Shown here piece by piece: positions 25,101-33,689 of a stretch of 64,000 bases of DNA; position 1 is the stretch's first letter, and each line of letters begins with the position of its first letter. Made by a program: the position numbers and the translations under genes. A model generated the notes under the pieces. The model worked only from the letters and a program-made list of their open reading frames with translations. It was not told the DNA's origin and ran no database searches. Where the stretch lies: contig NC_083885.1 of NCBI RefSeq assembly GCF_032452875.1, positions 64,959,625 to 65,023,624 on the forward strand, written 5' to 3'. The DNA is from Bos javanicus (taxonomy: Eukaryota > Chordata > Mammalia > Artiodactyla > Bovidae).

Positions 25101-25962
25101 GACTGCACAGCAGCGAGTCCCTCCAGGAGACATTCTTTATGAACGGGAGTCACGTGGGCTGGTGAAAGGACCCCTGACTCATGAAGGGAACTTCCCCTGT
25201 AAGTGTGGGGAATGTGGGAAAGCTTTTAACACACATGGCTTCCTTGTTCGACACGAGCAGCTTCACTCTGGAGTGAAGCCCTATGGATGCACAGAGTATG
25301 GGAGAGCCTTCAGCAAGAGCACACACCTCCTCCAGCACCACCTGATCCCCACCAGGGAGAAGCCCTATGAGTGCAGTGAGTGTGGGAAGGCCTTCCACCG
25401 CAGGTCACAGCTCACAACGCACCAGCTGATCCACACCGGGGAGAAGCCCTATGAGTGCAGTGAGTGTGGGAAGGGTTTCTGTGACAGCACTAGACTCATT
25501 AAGCACTCCATCATCCACACCGGGGAGAAGCCCTACAAGTGCCTCGAGTGCGGGAAGGCCTTCTACCGCAAGTCGTACCTCAAGGAGCACCAGCGGATCC
25601 ACACCGGGGAGAAGCCCTATGTGTGCACCGAGTGTGGAAGGGCCTTCGTCTACTGCTCCACTTTCATCTTACATAAAAGGGCCCACACTGGAGAGAAACC
25701 CTATGGGTGCAAAGAATGTGGGAAGGCCTTCAGCAGTCGGTCAAGCCTTAGCCGGCACTTCACCATCCACAGGGCAGAGAAGCCCTACAAGTGCACGGAG
25801 TGTGGGAAGGCCTTCAACCGCAGAGCGTACCTCAGCAGCCACCAGCGGATTCCCAGTGGAGAGAAGCCCTACACGTGCGTGGAGTGTAGGAAGACCTTCT
25901 GGTGGAGCTCAAGCCTTGTTCGACACTCCATCATCCACACTGGAGAGAAGCCATGTGAGTGA
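10108..25962 (+). CDS. KRAB C2H2 zinc-finger protein, ZNF543 paralogue, four coding exons, truncated
   Basis: Predicted DNA-binding repressor. The coding exons 10108-10137, 17252-17378, 21968-22063 and 24845-25962 join in frame at GT/AG sites (phases 0, 1, 1) to give 456 aa. Residues 1-10 are MAAAWMDPRR. Residues 11-52 form a KRAB A box with FTQEEWG and VMLETC intact; LYREV has become LYWEV. Residues 53-84 form a KRAB b-type segment (GCPLPEPELISPVEPG). A linker follows, then nine fingers from about residue 203. Finger 2 has lost a Cys (CTEYG) and its last His (Pro), and finger 8 has lost its last His (Pro). A TGA at 25960-25962 stops the protein inside the next finger, after EKPCE; the homologous gene at the left end continues there. 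Human ZNF543 is about 600 aa and has the same linker style (remembered), so this copy has lost its final finger and tail. It may still be functional. Confidence 0.75.
10395..10512 (+). mobile_element. BovA SINE fragment
   Basis: 3' half of a Bov-A unit ('ctccaatactcttgcctaga' to 'gagcgacttcactttcac'). Confidence 0.85.
10745..11763 (-). mobile_element. BovB LINE, 5'-truncated
   Basis: Complement of the BovB 3' end, starting with a (GATCA)n tail at the left. The minus strand encodes broken reverse-transcriptase C-terminal sequence (KLNIQKTKIMASGPITSWEI, then CESWTVKKAECRRIDAFELW) with frameshifts. About 1.0 kb; the element stops within the RNLYAGQ region. Confidence 0.9.
11872..15095 (-). mobile_element. 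BovB LINE, nearly full length, inactive
   Basis: About 3.2 kb, close to the full BovB length. The minus strand shows, in order, an AP-endonuclease start (GTWNVRPMNQGKLKVVNEE), the middle region, reverse-transcriptase segments (KKGNAKECSNY, MDHNKLWKIIKKKG, GTTDWFQIGKG) and the C-terminal segment (CESWTIKKAEC). These sit in several frames with stops, so no protein is made. It lies 0.1 kb from another BovB in the same orientation, within intron 1 of the ZNF543-like gene. Confidence 0.9.
15118..15265 (-). mobile_element. CHR-type tRNA-Glu SINE
   Basis: The + strand reads 'gtgcacgggcttagtggctc', 'gccagggattaaaccc' and 'gattcttaacccctggacc', the complement of a CHR SINE, next to the 5' end of the BovB. 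Confidence 0.8.
15266..17251 (+). other. Intron 1 of ZNF543-like gene, distal part
   Basis: No exon supported. Contains a MIR remnant at 16465-16605 and a 230-codon minus-strand open frame (15276-15968) with no recognised domain, thought to be chance. Confidence 0.4.
16465..16605 (+). mobile_element. MIR SINE remnant
   Basis: Matches the MIR order 'cctgggtttaaatcccgcct', 'ctctgctctca' and 'gggcctcag'. Confidence 0.6.
17252..17378 (+). CDS. ZNF543-like exon 2 (KRAB A box)
   Basis: 127-nt exon, the usual length for a KRAB A exon, between a TTTCCAG acceptor and a G|GTAAGG donor. Encodes VPVTYEDVAVTFTQEEWG, then LYWEVMLETCRLLVSLG. The DV, EEW and MLE residues needed for TRIM28 binding are present. 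Confidence 0.9.
18290..18430 (+). mobile_element. MIR SINE remnant
   Basis: MIR-like order with 'cgaatccctgctctgctgcc' and 'cctgggcaagtgactgaacc'. Confidence 0.5.
18640..18790 (+). mobile_element. MIR SINE remnant
   Basis: 'gagccccgtttctttatctg' and 'taaaatggtgctta' match the MIR core. Confidence 0.6.
19085..19220 (-). mobile_element. Bov-tA SINE fragment
   Basis: Complement of the Bov-A part ('cactcagtcatgtccgactc' to 'ccatttcctcctccaaggga'). Confidence 0.85.
19630..19818 (-). mobile_element. Bov-tA SINE
   Basis: Nearly complete complement, from 'gtgaaagtcgctcagtcg' to 'ttaccagctgagccgcaggg', inserted in the L1. Confidence 0.9.
20161..20451 (+). mobile_element. BovB LINE 3' end with target-site duplication
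   Basis: Sense BovB tail ('ctgatgctgaagctgaagct', 'ggatgacatggttgga', 'gagtcggacagaactgagcg'). Flanked by GACAGTCT at 20153-20160 and 20452-20459. The host L1 reads through cleanly when the insert is removed. Confidence 0.9.
21968..22063 (+). CDS. ZNF543-like exon 3 (KRAB b segment)
   Basis: 96-nt exon with acceptor GTGAACAG and donor G|GTGAGT. Encodes CPLPEPELISPVEPGPESQ, then SSCSG. In place and sequence it matches the KRAB b exon that follows the A box, in diverged form. Confidence 0.8.
22064..24844 (+). other. Intron 3 of ZNF543-like gene
   Basis: GC-richer intron with no exon seen. A minus-strand MIR-like stretch lies near 23690-23860. Confidence 0.5.
23690..23860 (-). mobile_element. 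MIR SINE remnant
   Basis: The + strand shows a diverged MIR complement ('tcttcacagcggtcctacaa' and 'aaaagagggaaatgaagg'). Confidence 0.45.
24845..25962 (+). CDS. ZNF543-like exon 4 (zinc-finger exon)
   Basis: Acceptor CCCTCCAG. The exon opens G|GTGACAACAGAAAACCTGAG (GDNRKPE, as in human ZNF543 from memory), then a linker of about 115 residues, then nine fingers with TGEKPY linkers. TGA at 25960-25962 falls where the left-end copy has TGC. Confidence 0.9.
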
Positions 25963-26400
25963 AGCGAGTGTGGAAAGGCCTTTAGTCGCAGCTCATCCCT
26001 CACTCAGCGTCAAAGGGTTCATTCTGGGGGAAGCCCTGTCAGTGTGACAGATGTGGGACAACCCCGCACACTTACCTCATTCCACGTTTAGAATTGAACC
26101 TCTAAGAACTCTTTCTGGGGAAAGACTTCTGCATGTAACCCCTGAGGAAAATCTTTTGCCAAGGAAACATCTTACTCAGAATCTGATCATTCATACCAAA
26201 GAGAAATCCCCTCATTTTTCTTCCCTGTGAGAAAATCTATTTGCAGGGTATCAGTTGTCATCTAAAGAATCAGGTTAGAAATGGAGTCAGCCTAGAAACT
26301 TACTCTATATCTGAAAATTCACACGGGAGAGTGAGCCAATCTTTATTGTGCACTTAGCAAAGCCTTCAGGCACATCTTCCTCCTCAGTTTACACTGCAAA
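25963..26400 (+). pseudogene. Former coding tail and 3' UTR of the ZNF543-like gene
   Basis: The frame continues past the stop as SECGKAFSRSSSLTQRQRVH, then a tail (VSVTDVGQPRT), matching the left-end gene's last finger and tail. The first zinc-binding His is now Arg (LTQRQRVH) and the frame closes at a TAG near 26090. The following sequence matches the left-end 3' UTR (ATCTTACTCAGAATCTGATC). Confidence 0.75.
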
Positions 26401-27600
26401 ATTATCTCGGGTATTTAAACAAAAGAGGAAGAGACATGGAAGAGAAGAAGAAGTGCAAACCCAGCTTTCAGATTTCCATGACGAGCCCGTGGCAGTTTGT
26501 CGTCCCTTACCTGAGGTAAGAGGAGTGTTGTTGCAGAGATCAGAGGACCGCGTTCCTTCTGTTTTATCTTGTATACACACGCGCTCCTGTCCACTGTCGG
26601 GAGAGTTAAACAGTTGAGGGTGCATCTGAAAAGATTCACTGAAAGTCACTTTTGCTTCCCTAGTAGCTCAGACAGTGAAGCATCCGCCTGCAATGCAGGA
26701 GACCCGGGTTTGATCCCTGGGTTGGGAAGAGCCTCTGGAGCAGGAACTGGCAACCCACTGCACTATCCTTGCCCAGAGAATTTCATGGACAGAGGAGCCT
26801 GGCGGGCTACAGTCTGTGGGGTTGCAAAGAGTCAGACACGACTGCGCAGCTAACACACACAGCTTTGTTCTACAGCATTGTCTCTACCCTTGAGTAGCCT
26901 GTATCTTTATGAGAAATATGAAGGCTTGACTTACAATACACTTTAATATTTAAGGAGATAAAGATATATGTATGAATGAACCCATTTTACTGAAATGATT
27001 GATATTTTTGAAACATAATGTGTCTTGTGTCTTTAACCAGCTGGCACTCATACTTAATCTGTTTATCTTTTTATTTGTCGTAGGGTGAGGAGGACAGTAT
27101 AACTGTGCAACCTTCCCAGATGAATCCCAGTTCTTCCCTCTGATTCTTCTTAGGCTTCACGAACACTTCAGTGATTTTCTAGAGGTTGAATTGCAGCCAC
27201 AACAGAACAAAACACACAGCTAAACTAAGCTAAATGATAGCACTACATTCAGAGAAGGAATCTCATTTTTCATCTTACAAAAGATTGTGCGAAGATTCAC
27301 TGTCAAGTAAAGTGACTAGAATTTCACCGATTGAAACGAGCTTGTGTCAGTACAGCTACAGGTGAGTTCCACACGTGTCGCCATTGGCTTAGTCCCAGTG
27401 TAAGGACTAATGACTAATGTCAGTGGTCAGGGTATTTTGAGATTCCTTCCTTTTATTTTTTTAAGCAACATATGATAGTATTATTACCTCACATTAAGAA
27501 ATATACTGTACAGAAAAGCATAAAAATAATCATGTATTCACTCTGAACGCTTCTCAGGGCTTTTCAAATGACCACATGTCTAGTTCTGTATGGCCGTCGT
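26401..27600. other. Intergenic, one SINE, no gene seen
   Basis: No coding pattern supported; a Bov-tA lies at 26658-26862. Confidence 0.4.
26658..26862 (+). mobile_element. Bov-tA SINE
   Basis: Complete sense copy, from 'tagctcagacagtgaagcat' to 'gagtcagacacgactgcgca'. Confidence 0.9.
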
Positions 27601-28485
27601 AGGCCATGTCATTTCTGTTGTGTTAATCTATGGCGTTATTGTGAAGGCCATTCTTCATGCTTTTCATGTCTTGTCTAAGAAGTCTTCAGCAAGCTCTAGG
27701 TTCTTAAATCTCTGATACATGTTGAGTTACTTTTTGTGTTAACCATGTGCAGTTTAGGTTGAGTTTTTCTTGCCTAAGGATGTTCGGTTGTTCTGGCACC
27801 ATTTGAATACTTGAGAAGACTATCCTGCCTCTGTTGAATTGAACTTAGTGAAAAAAAAAAATCTGTTGGGCATATTAATTTTTGGACTGTTTCTGAGTTC
27901 TTTATGTTATCCTACTGATCGGTGTATTTAAACCTCTGTCAATACATTATCTTGAATACTGTAGCTATCATTAAATCTTAAAATTGGATAAAGTACTTCC
28001 ATCTTCTTTATGGTTTTTTTTTTCTTTATAGTTTTTAAAATTGATTTAGCTTCCCATGTCAATTTTTCCTTTGGTTTTCTGTTTAAGTTTTAACATGTGC
28101 TGGTGTATATATTAAAAACATCTTGTGGGATTTTTATAGAAATTCCATTAATCTATGGATCATTTTTGGTGAGATTTGGCGTCTTTATTATGTTGAGTAT
28201 TCCACTCCATGAACATGGTATGTCTCTTCATTTATTTGGATCTCTGATTTATTTCATAAGTGTTTTATAATTTTCAGCTTATAGATCCTGAGCATACTTT
28301 GTTAGGTTTTTATTGAGTTTTAACTTCAGTTTTATCATTGTCATTACTGTTATTGAGAAATATAATTAATTTTTATATGTTGACTTTGTATCCTATGCCC
28401 TTGCTGGACCCATTTATTAGTTCTAGCAAGTTTTTTCTGGGCAGATTCCTCAGGATTTTCTTCATAAGCAATAAGTTATCTATCT

Positions 28486-28683
28486 GCAGCTCAGCTCAGA
28501 TGGTAAAGAACTTGCCTGCAATGCAGGGGGCCCAGGTTCAATCACTGGGTTGGGAAGATCCCTGGAGCAGGAAAGTGGCAAGCCATTCCAGTATTCTTGC
28601 CTGGGAAATCCATGCAGAGAGGAACTTGGTGGGCTGCAGTCTCTGGGGTCACAAAGAGTTGGACACAACTGAGCGAATAACAC
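28486..28683 (+). mobile_element. Bov-tA SINE
   Basis: Complete sense copy ('cagatggtaaagaacttgcc' to 'agttggacacaactgagcga') inserted in L1. Confidence 0.9.
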
Positions 28684-29110
28684 CTGCGAATAGTGAGCAT
28701 CTTATTTCTTCTTCCTTAGGTGTATCCCTTTTATTTCCTTTTTCTTTCTTTATTCTGCTAGCCAGAACTTCCAGTACAATGTTGAATAGAAATGATGAAA
28801 GAGGACACCCAGGTCTTGTTCTTAATGTTAAGGGGAAAGCATTCAGTGTTGCTTGATCATTAAATAAGATGACAGTATGGGATTTTATGTAGATGTTTTA
28901 AAACCAAGTTTGGTAGGTTTCCCTCCTCATTTGCAAAGACCTTTCATTATGAATTGGTGTTGAATTTTGTCAAATACCTTTTCTCTTTCAGCTGATGCGA
29001 TCATATGACTTTTCTTCTGTAGCCTGTGTATATGATGGATTGTCTGACTGGATTTGAATGTTGATCCAGCCTTGCATTTCTGCAGCAAACCCTGTAGTTA
29101 CAGAATATGG

Positions 29111-29131
29111 AACACACACACACACACACAT
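29111..29131. repeat. (CA)n microsatellite
   Basis: About ten AC units inside the L1. Confidence 0.9.
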
Positions 29132-29400
29132 TCTTTTTGCCAGTATTTTGTCGAGAAATTTTATGTGTAAAATCGTGAGCATATTGGCCTATTTTTTTTG
29201 GCACTGCTGTCTGAATAATACTGGCCTCCCAAAATGACCTTTGGGTGTTTCTCCCTTTTTCCCTCCCAGCCTGGTTGAGATTTTGAGAGTTGGTTTTCTT
29301 TCTTCTCTAAATATTTGGTAGAATTCTCTGGTGAAACCATTTTGGCCTGGAGATTCCATTTAATGGAATTCATTAACTGGACTTCATGAGAATATGTAGG

Positions 29401-31129
29401 GATGTCATTAGCTTTGATACATTGTAAAGCAAAGTTCCAAGTTGAATATCTTATAATGATTTAAAAACAGCAAAATTATGCTTTGAATAATAGGACTTGA
29501 GCACTTCAAAGGACCGTAGAGACCCTCTTCAATTTAATGATTAGAAAACTGAGGTGCAGAGAAGGCAGGTGACTAGTGCAAGCCCATATTCTCAAGATAA
29601 GGCCAGATAGTGTCCGTTTCTCCTAGCCTGTTGGAATTCTGCCCTTTATACTGCTTATAAAAGCCCTATCCAGTTGGCATTGAGTATGTGATTATTTTCA
29701 AAAAGCACATTTTGATGATCTTTGCTTCCTTCAGGCATAGGTTATTCTGTAACAATTTCAAGCACATCTTTAGATGTTTTCATTCACATTTTCTGTTACT
29801 AATCTGTGTCCTGTTTTATTTCACTGTTTTTTTTCATCCTATGCAAATTAGATTTTTTTTTTATGGTCTGTGTATTGTCAGTTTTATATATATATTTATT
29901 TTGTGCTAAAAAGAAAACATCCTGCATTTAGTGTATGCAGTTCTATATGTATCTTATCAGGCCAGATTTATTCATCTTGGTGTATGAACCTGGTAGAACC
30001 TTACCAATGTTATTCCTGCCTTATAAAAATAACTTGAGATAGCATTAAGATGTTTCAATTTATAGATGTAACTTTTTATTCTTAGAGTAAAATTGTTTTA
30101 CATAAATTGATGTTTAAGATTGTATACAAATTTTAAAATGTCTTCCTGCTATTTTCTTTCCTGAATCTATTTTTCAGATGCAAATATACACTTTTGTATT
30201 TTGATTTTATTTAATAACTTAATATATTTATTTTCCAAATTTTTATTTGCTTTATCTCTGTAACATATCTTCAAAATTGTGACTTATAAACTGAATATTG
30301 CTGGATAGTTTTCAGCCTACTCAAAACTACTGACGACCAATTCAAACATTTATTACATATACATTTCATGTGATAGCTGGCATATCTGATTTAAAATGCA
30401 TCTTCCTATTGTGCTTATATTTGCTTCAGTTCTGTGTCTTACACATTCTTTTAAAAATTTCTGTAGATTATTTACATTCTAAACTTCACTTTTAGTTGGT
30501 AATGTATATACTTCTGTTTTATTAGTGTTTAAGGTTAAAAATTATAATACATGTCTTTAACACAACAAAGTATAAGTTAATATCTTAACCTTTTGCACGA
30601 TGTAATGGATATTATTGAGGATCGCGTGGTAATTTCATTGTTCTCCTCAACAAGATATTGTTCATGTTTTACATAGATAATGAATTACCTGCATTTACTC
30701 AGAGGTGCCCTTTTCTTGGGTCTTTGGTCCTGTCACTGCGGACCTTTCACCTGGGATCATTTCCTTTGGCCTTAAATGTAGTTCATTGGAGTATAGTTGC
30801 TTTACAGTGTTGTGTTCTGTGTGGGTGAGTTACCTACTATTTCATTCTCTTTTTGAGAAACATTTTCAGTACATCCTTCCACTATGTCCTGGACCCACTA
30901 TGTTGTATGTGACTGGAGGTGATTTATTTTGTGTTAATAGTTTCCTGGTATTAAGGAACAGTATTTGAACATGGTACAAGAATAACACATTCTAGAAATT
31001 CTAACAGGCTCAGTAATTAGATAGGGTTTTGAGTTGTTGGAATAATAAAAGGATGACTGTGTAGAATACATAGGAGAAATAATATGTCTGGTAACCAGAT
31101 TAATGGATTGCAACATAAACCGACTAGAT
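29401..31129. other. Intergenic AT-rich DNA, no gene seen
   Basis: No coding pattern or clear repeat family beyond short AT-rich tracts; a faint MIR-like stretch near 29480-29640. Confidence 0.35.
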
Positions 31130-31700
31130 GACTAACAAACCCCGTTGTCTCTTTTTGGATGCCTAGGAGGTCAGCATGTCCCAGCTTTCCTTAACAGTTA
31201 ACTCTGGGACCATGTGGATGAGTTGTGGCCACATGAATACAGGCAGAATGGTTGTGGATGCGTGTCTTAATTGTCCCTGCATTTGTGCACCCTTCTGGGA
31301 ATCTTCTCAGTGCTTCTCAATCTCAAACCTCCCCAGGACTTAGCGCTCCCTTGGGTGCTGTAGGTTCAGAAGGTGGGTTGATGGTAATGATGTCTTGATG
31401 AGGACAGGTCCCGATGACCTGAAAAGCCTCTGAGCTTCCAGCTGGGCCATCTCATCATCACGTATTTGTACCCAAGTCTGCCAGTCCTCAGGGTCAGAAG
31501 AAGAGGACAGGAGGGCAAGAAGGAGGCCCCGGTTACTGGGAGCTTGATGATATGTCACCATGTCATAAACGTGAAACCATCGACTCCACTCCACTTGGAC
31601 CTGAGGGCACTTAGTCCTGATGTGCCCAAGATCAGACTGTTAATTGTAATAATGCAACTCTTTGGGCATCGTGTCTACCTGTAGTTTAAGAAGTCTACCT
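31130..31700. repeat. Segmental duplication block, copy 1 (upstream of 33.7-kb locus)
   Basis: Resembles 41945-42480: both contain 'ggatgcctaggaggtcagca' or its variant, 'gctgggccatct' followed by 'gatcat/catcac', and 'ctgcc' segments in the same order. Each lies roughly 2 kb upstream of a CpG-island promoter of a KRAB-ZNF gene. Diverged; non-coding. Confidence 0.6.
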
Positions 31701-31803
31701 GCTTTTTAGAGATAACTAAATATGGGTAGAAAAAAAGGTCTATGCAAAATATTACATACAAATGTGTGCTTTTTATGTAAAGCATTTAATCAGTACCTGA
31801 GAG

Positions 31804-32013
31804 TTTGAAAAGTCTGAAAGTCTAGTCGCTCAGTTGTGTCCAACCCCATGGATTGTAGACTACCAGGCTCCTCCATCCATGGGATTTTCCAGGCAAGAGT
31901 ACTGGAGTGGGTTGCCATTTCCTTCTCCAGAGGATCTTCCCGACCCAGGGATCGAACCCAGGTCTCCCACATTGTAGGCAGACACTTTACCATCTGTGCC
32001 ACCAGGGAAGTCC
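31804..32013 (-). mobile_element. Bov-tA SINE with imperfect target-site duplication
   Basis: Complete complement copy. Flanks CAGTACCTGAGAG (31791-31803) and CAGTATCTAAGAG (32014-32026) match at 11 of 13 bases. Confidence 0.85.
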
Positions 32014-32121
32014 CAGTATCTAAGAGGTTCCTTGCCAAGTCAAGTAATCATATTTTCATAAATAATGCCAACATCCTTGCAAAGAGGTATCCATGGCTTA
32101 GCCTTTCACAGCCTTGTATGT

Positions 32122-32289
32122 GAAAGCGTTGTGTCTGCAATCCCATGGACTGCAGCCTGCCAGGCGCCTCTGTTCATGGGGTGGGTTGCCATTCCCTTCT
32201 CCAGGGGATCTTTCTGACCCAGGGATCGAGCCTGGGTCTTCTGCATTGCAAGTAGATTCTTTACTGTCTTATCCACCAGGGAAGCCCCA
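32122..32289 (-). mobile_element. Bov-tA SINE, partly deleted
   Basis: Complement copy ending 'atccaccagggaagcccc', with part of the Bov-A region missing. Confidence 0.85.
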
Positions 32290-32313
32290 TGTTAATACTA
32301 ATGACAGTAGTAA

Positions 32314-32853
32314 TGTTCAGTCACTCAGTCGTGTCCAACTCTTTGGGATCCCGTGGACTGCAGCACCCCAGGCTTCCCTGTCATTCACCATCTCCCAGAG
32401 CTTACTCAAACTCATATCCATCAGGTCGGTGATGCCACCCAACCATCTCATCCTCTGTCATGCCCTTCTCCTGCCTTCAATCTTTCACAGCATCAGGGTC
32501 TTTTCTAATGAGTCGGCTCTTCGCTTCAGATGGCCAGGGTATTGGAGCTTCAGCCTCAGTCCGTCCAATGAATATTCAGGATTGATTTGCTTTAGGATTC
32601 ACTGGTTTGATCCACTTGCAGTCCAAGGGACTCTCAAGAGTCGTCCAACACCACAGCTCAAAAGCATCAATTCTTTAGCGCTCAGCCGTCTTTACGGTCC
32701 AACTCTCACATCCATACGTGACTGCTGGAAACGATTTTGAACCAGTCTGTTGGTCCGTGTCCATTGTCTGTTGCTTCTTGACCTGCATATAGATTTTGCA
32801 GAAGGCAGGTAAGTTGGTTTGGCATTCGCATCTCTTTAAGAATTATCCATAGC
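32314..32853 (-). mobile_element. BovB LINE 3' part with internal deletion
   Basis: Complement of the BovB tail ('tcactcagtcgtgtccaact'). It jumps near 32730 from the 'catacgtgactgctgga' region to 'gaaccagtctgttggtcc', so several hundred bases are deleted. Confidence 0.85.
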
Positions 32854-33039
32854 TTGTGAGCTCAGCACCAGCCCGAGTTCCTCATGCCCTGCGTCTGGAT
32901 GGGGCCCTAAGTCCTGCAGTGATCAGAGAAAGCGGGGCATTGCCCCCAGGCCTATGGCAATTTGGGCACTGTCCTTTAAGAGGAAGCCCCGCCCTGTATT
33001 AGGAAAAGTGAAGCTAAGTTATCTCCCAGTCTCTTCGCG

Positions 33040-33674
33040 TGGTGCCGAGGGGCAGTCGCCAAGGAGAAGGGAAATGGCGCAAGCGCGTGGGCACAGGCTG
33101 GGGTTGCACAGAGGCGGATGCCATCGGCACTTCCGCCTTCACCCCTGGGCCAATCACAGTCCGGGAAGGGGCGTTTCCGGCGGCTTCGGGGCGGGACTTC
33201 CGGTCTCGTTGCAGTAGATCCTCTTTCCGGGAGCGGTTGATGGTTGAAAAGCGACCACGTGGACCGGAGCGCAGCTCCGGGACCGTGTCTCTAGGGCTGG
33301 GCGGGGAAGGCGAGCGAGATAGCGGGCCTGTCTCCGCACCCCATCGGAGCCGTGACGCCCCAGCTCCGGCACCTTCGCCGTGACACTGTGCCCCCGTCTA
33401 TGGGACAGGAGACTTCGCGCCTCGCGTTTGCCAGCCTGCGCCGAGACTGCACGTTTCTGCAGGCCTCCACCCGCGCTCCGTCACCAAGGGCCCCGAGGAC
33501 GGCGGCCTGGGCCTTTCGGGCATTTGACGTCATTTTTTTGTTGTTGTTTGACTTCATTTTATAGCGAGGTTTGGAGTTTGAGGCGCGGCCCGAGGTGTCT
33601 GCCCCGGTCTCCCGCCTCTCGGGGCCCCGTTCCGCCCACTGTGTCCCGTGGCAGTGGCAGGTGCGGCAGCGCTG
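33040..33674 (+). promoter_or_regulatory. CpG-island promoter of the 33.7-kb KRAB locus
   Basis: CpG-dense; GGGACTTCCGG (33193-33203) is the same 11-base ETS/GABPA-type motif as at the other two promoters. A second site (CTTTCCGGGAG) follows. Still CpG-rich, which suggests it has stayed unmethylated in the germ line although the finger exon downstream is dead. Confidence 0.7.
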
Positions 33675-33689
33675 ATGAACCCGGCGCAG
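33675..33689 (+). CDS. 33.7-kb locus exon 1 (MNPAQ)
   Basis: ATGAACCCGGCGCAG followed by the donor GTGAGT, phase 0, at the 3' edge of the CpG island. Confidence 0.6.

Larger units (their letters stand above)
27600..29400 (-). mobile_element. L1 LINE ORF2 region, antisense, decayed
   Basis: The + strand contains L1 ORF2 complements ('cactccatgaacatggtat', 'gttgaatagaaatgatgaaa', 'ggacacccaggtcttgtt', 'atgttgatccagccttgca'). A Bov-tA and a CA repeat lie within. Boundaries approximate. Confidence 0.75.

Noticed and set aside
25451..26047. 198-codon + strand frame overlapping the ZNF543-like finger exon
   Set aside because: Shifted frame of the finger array, rich in Ser, Arg and Pro; not the coding frame.
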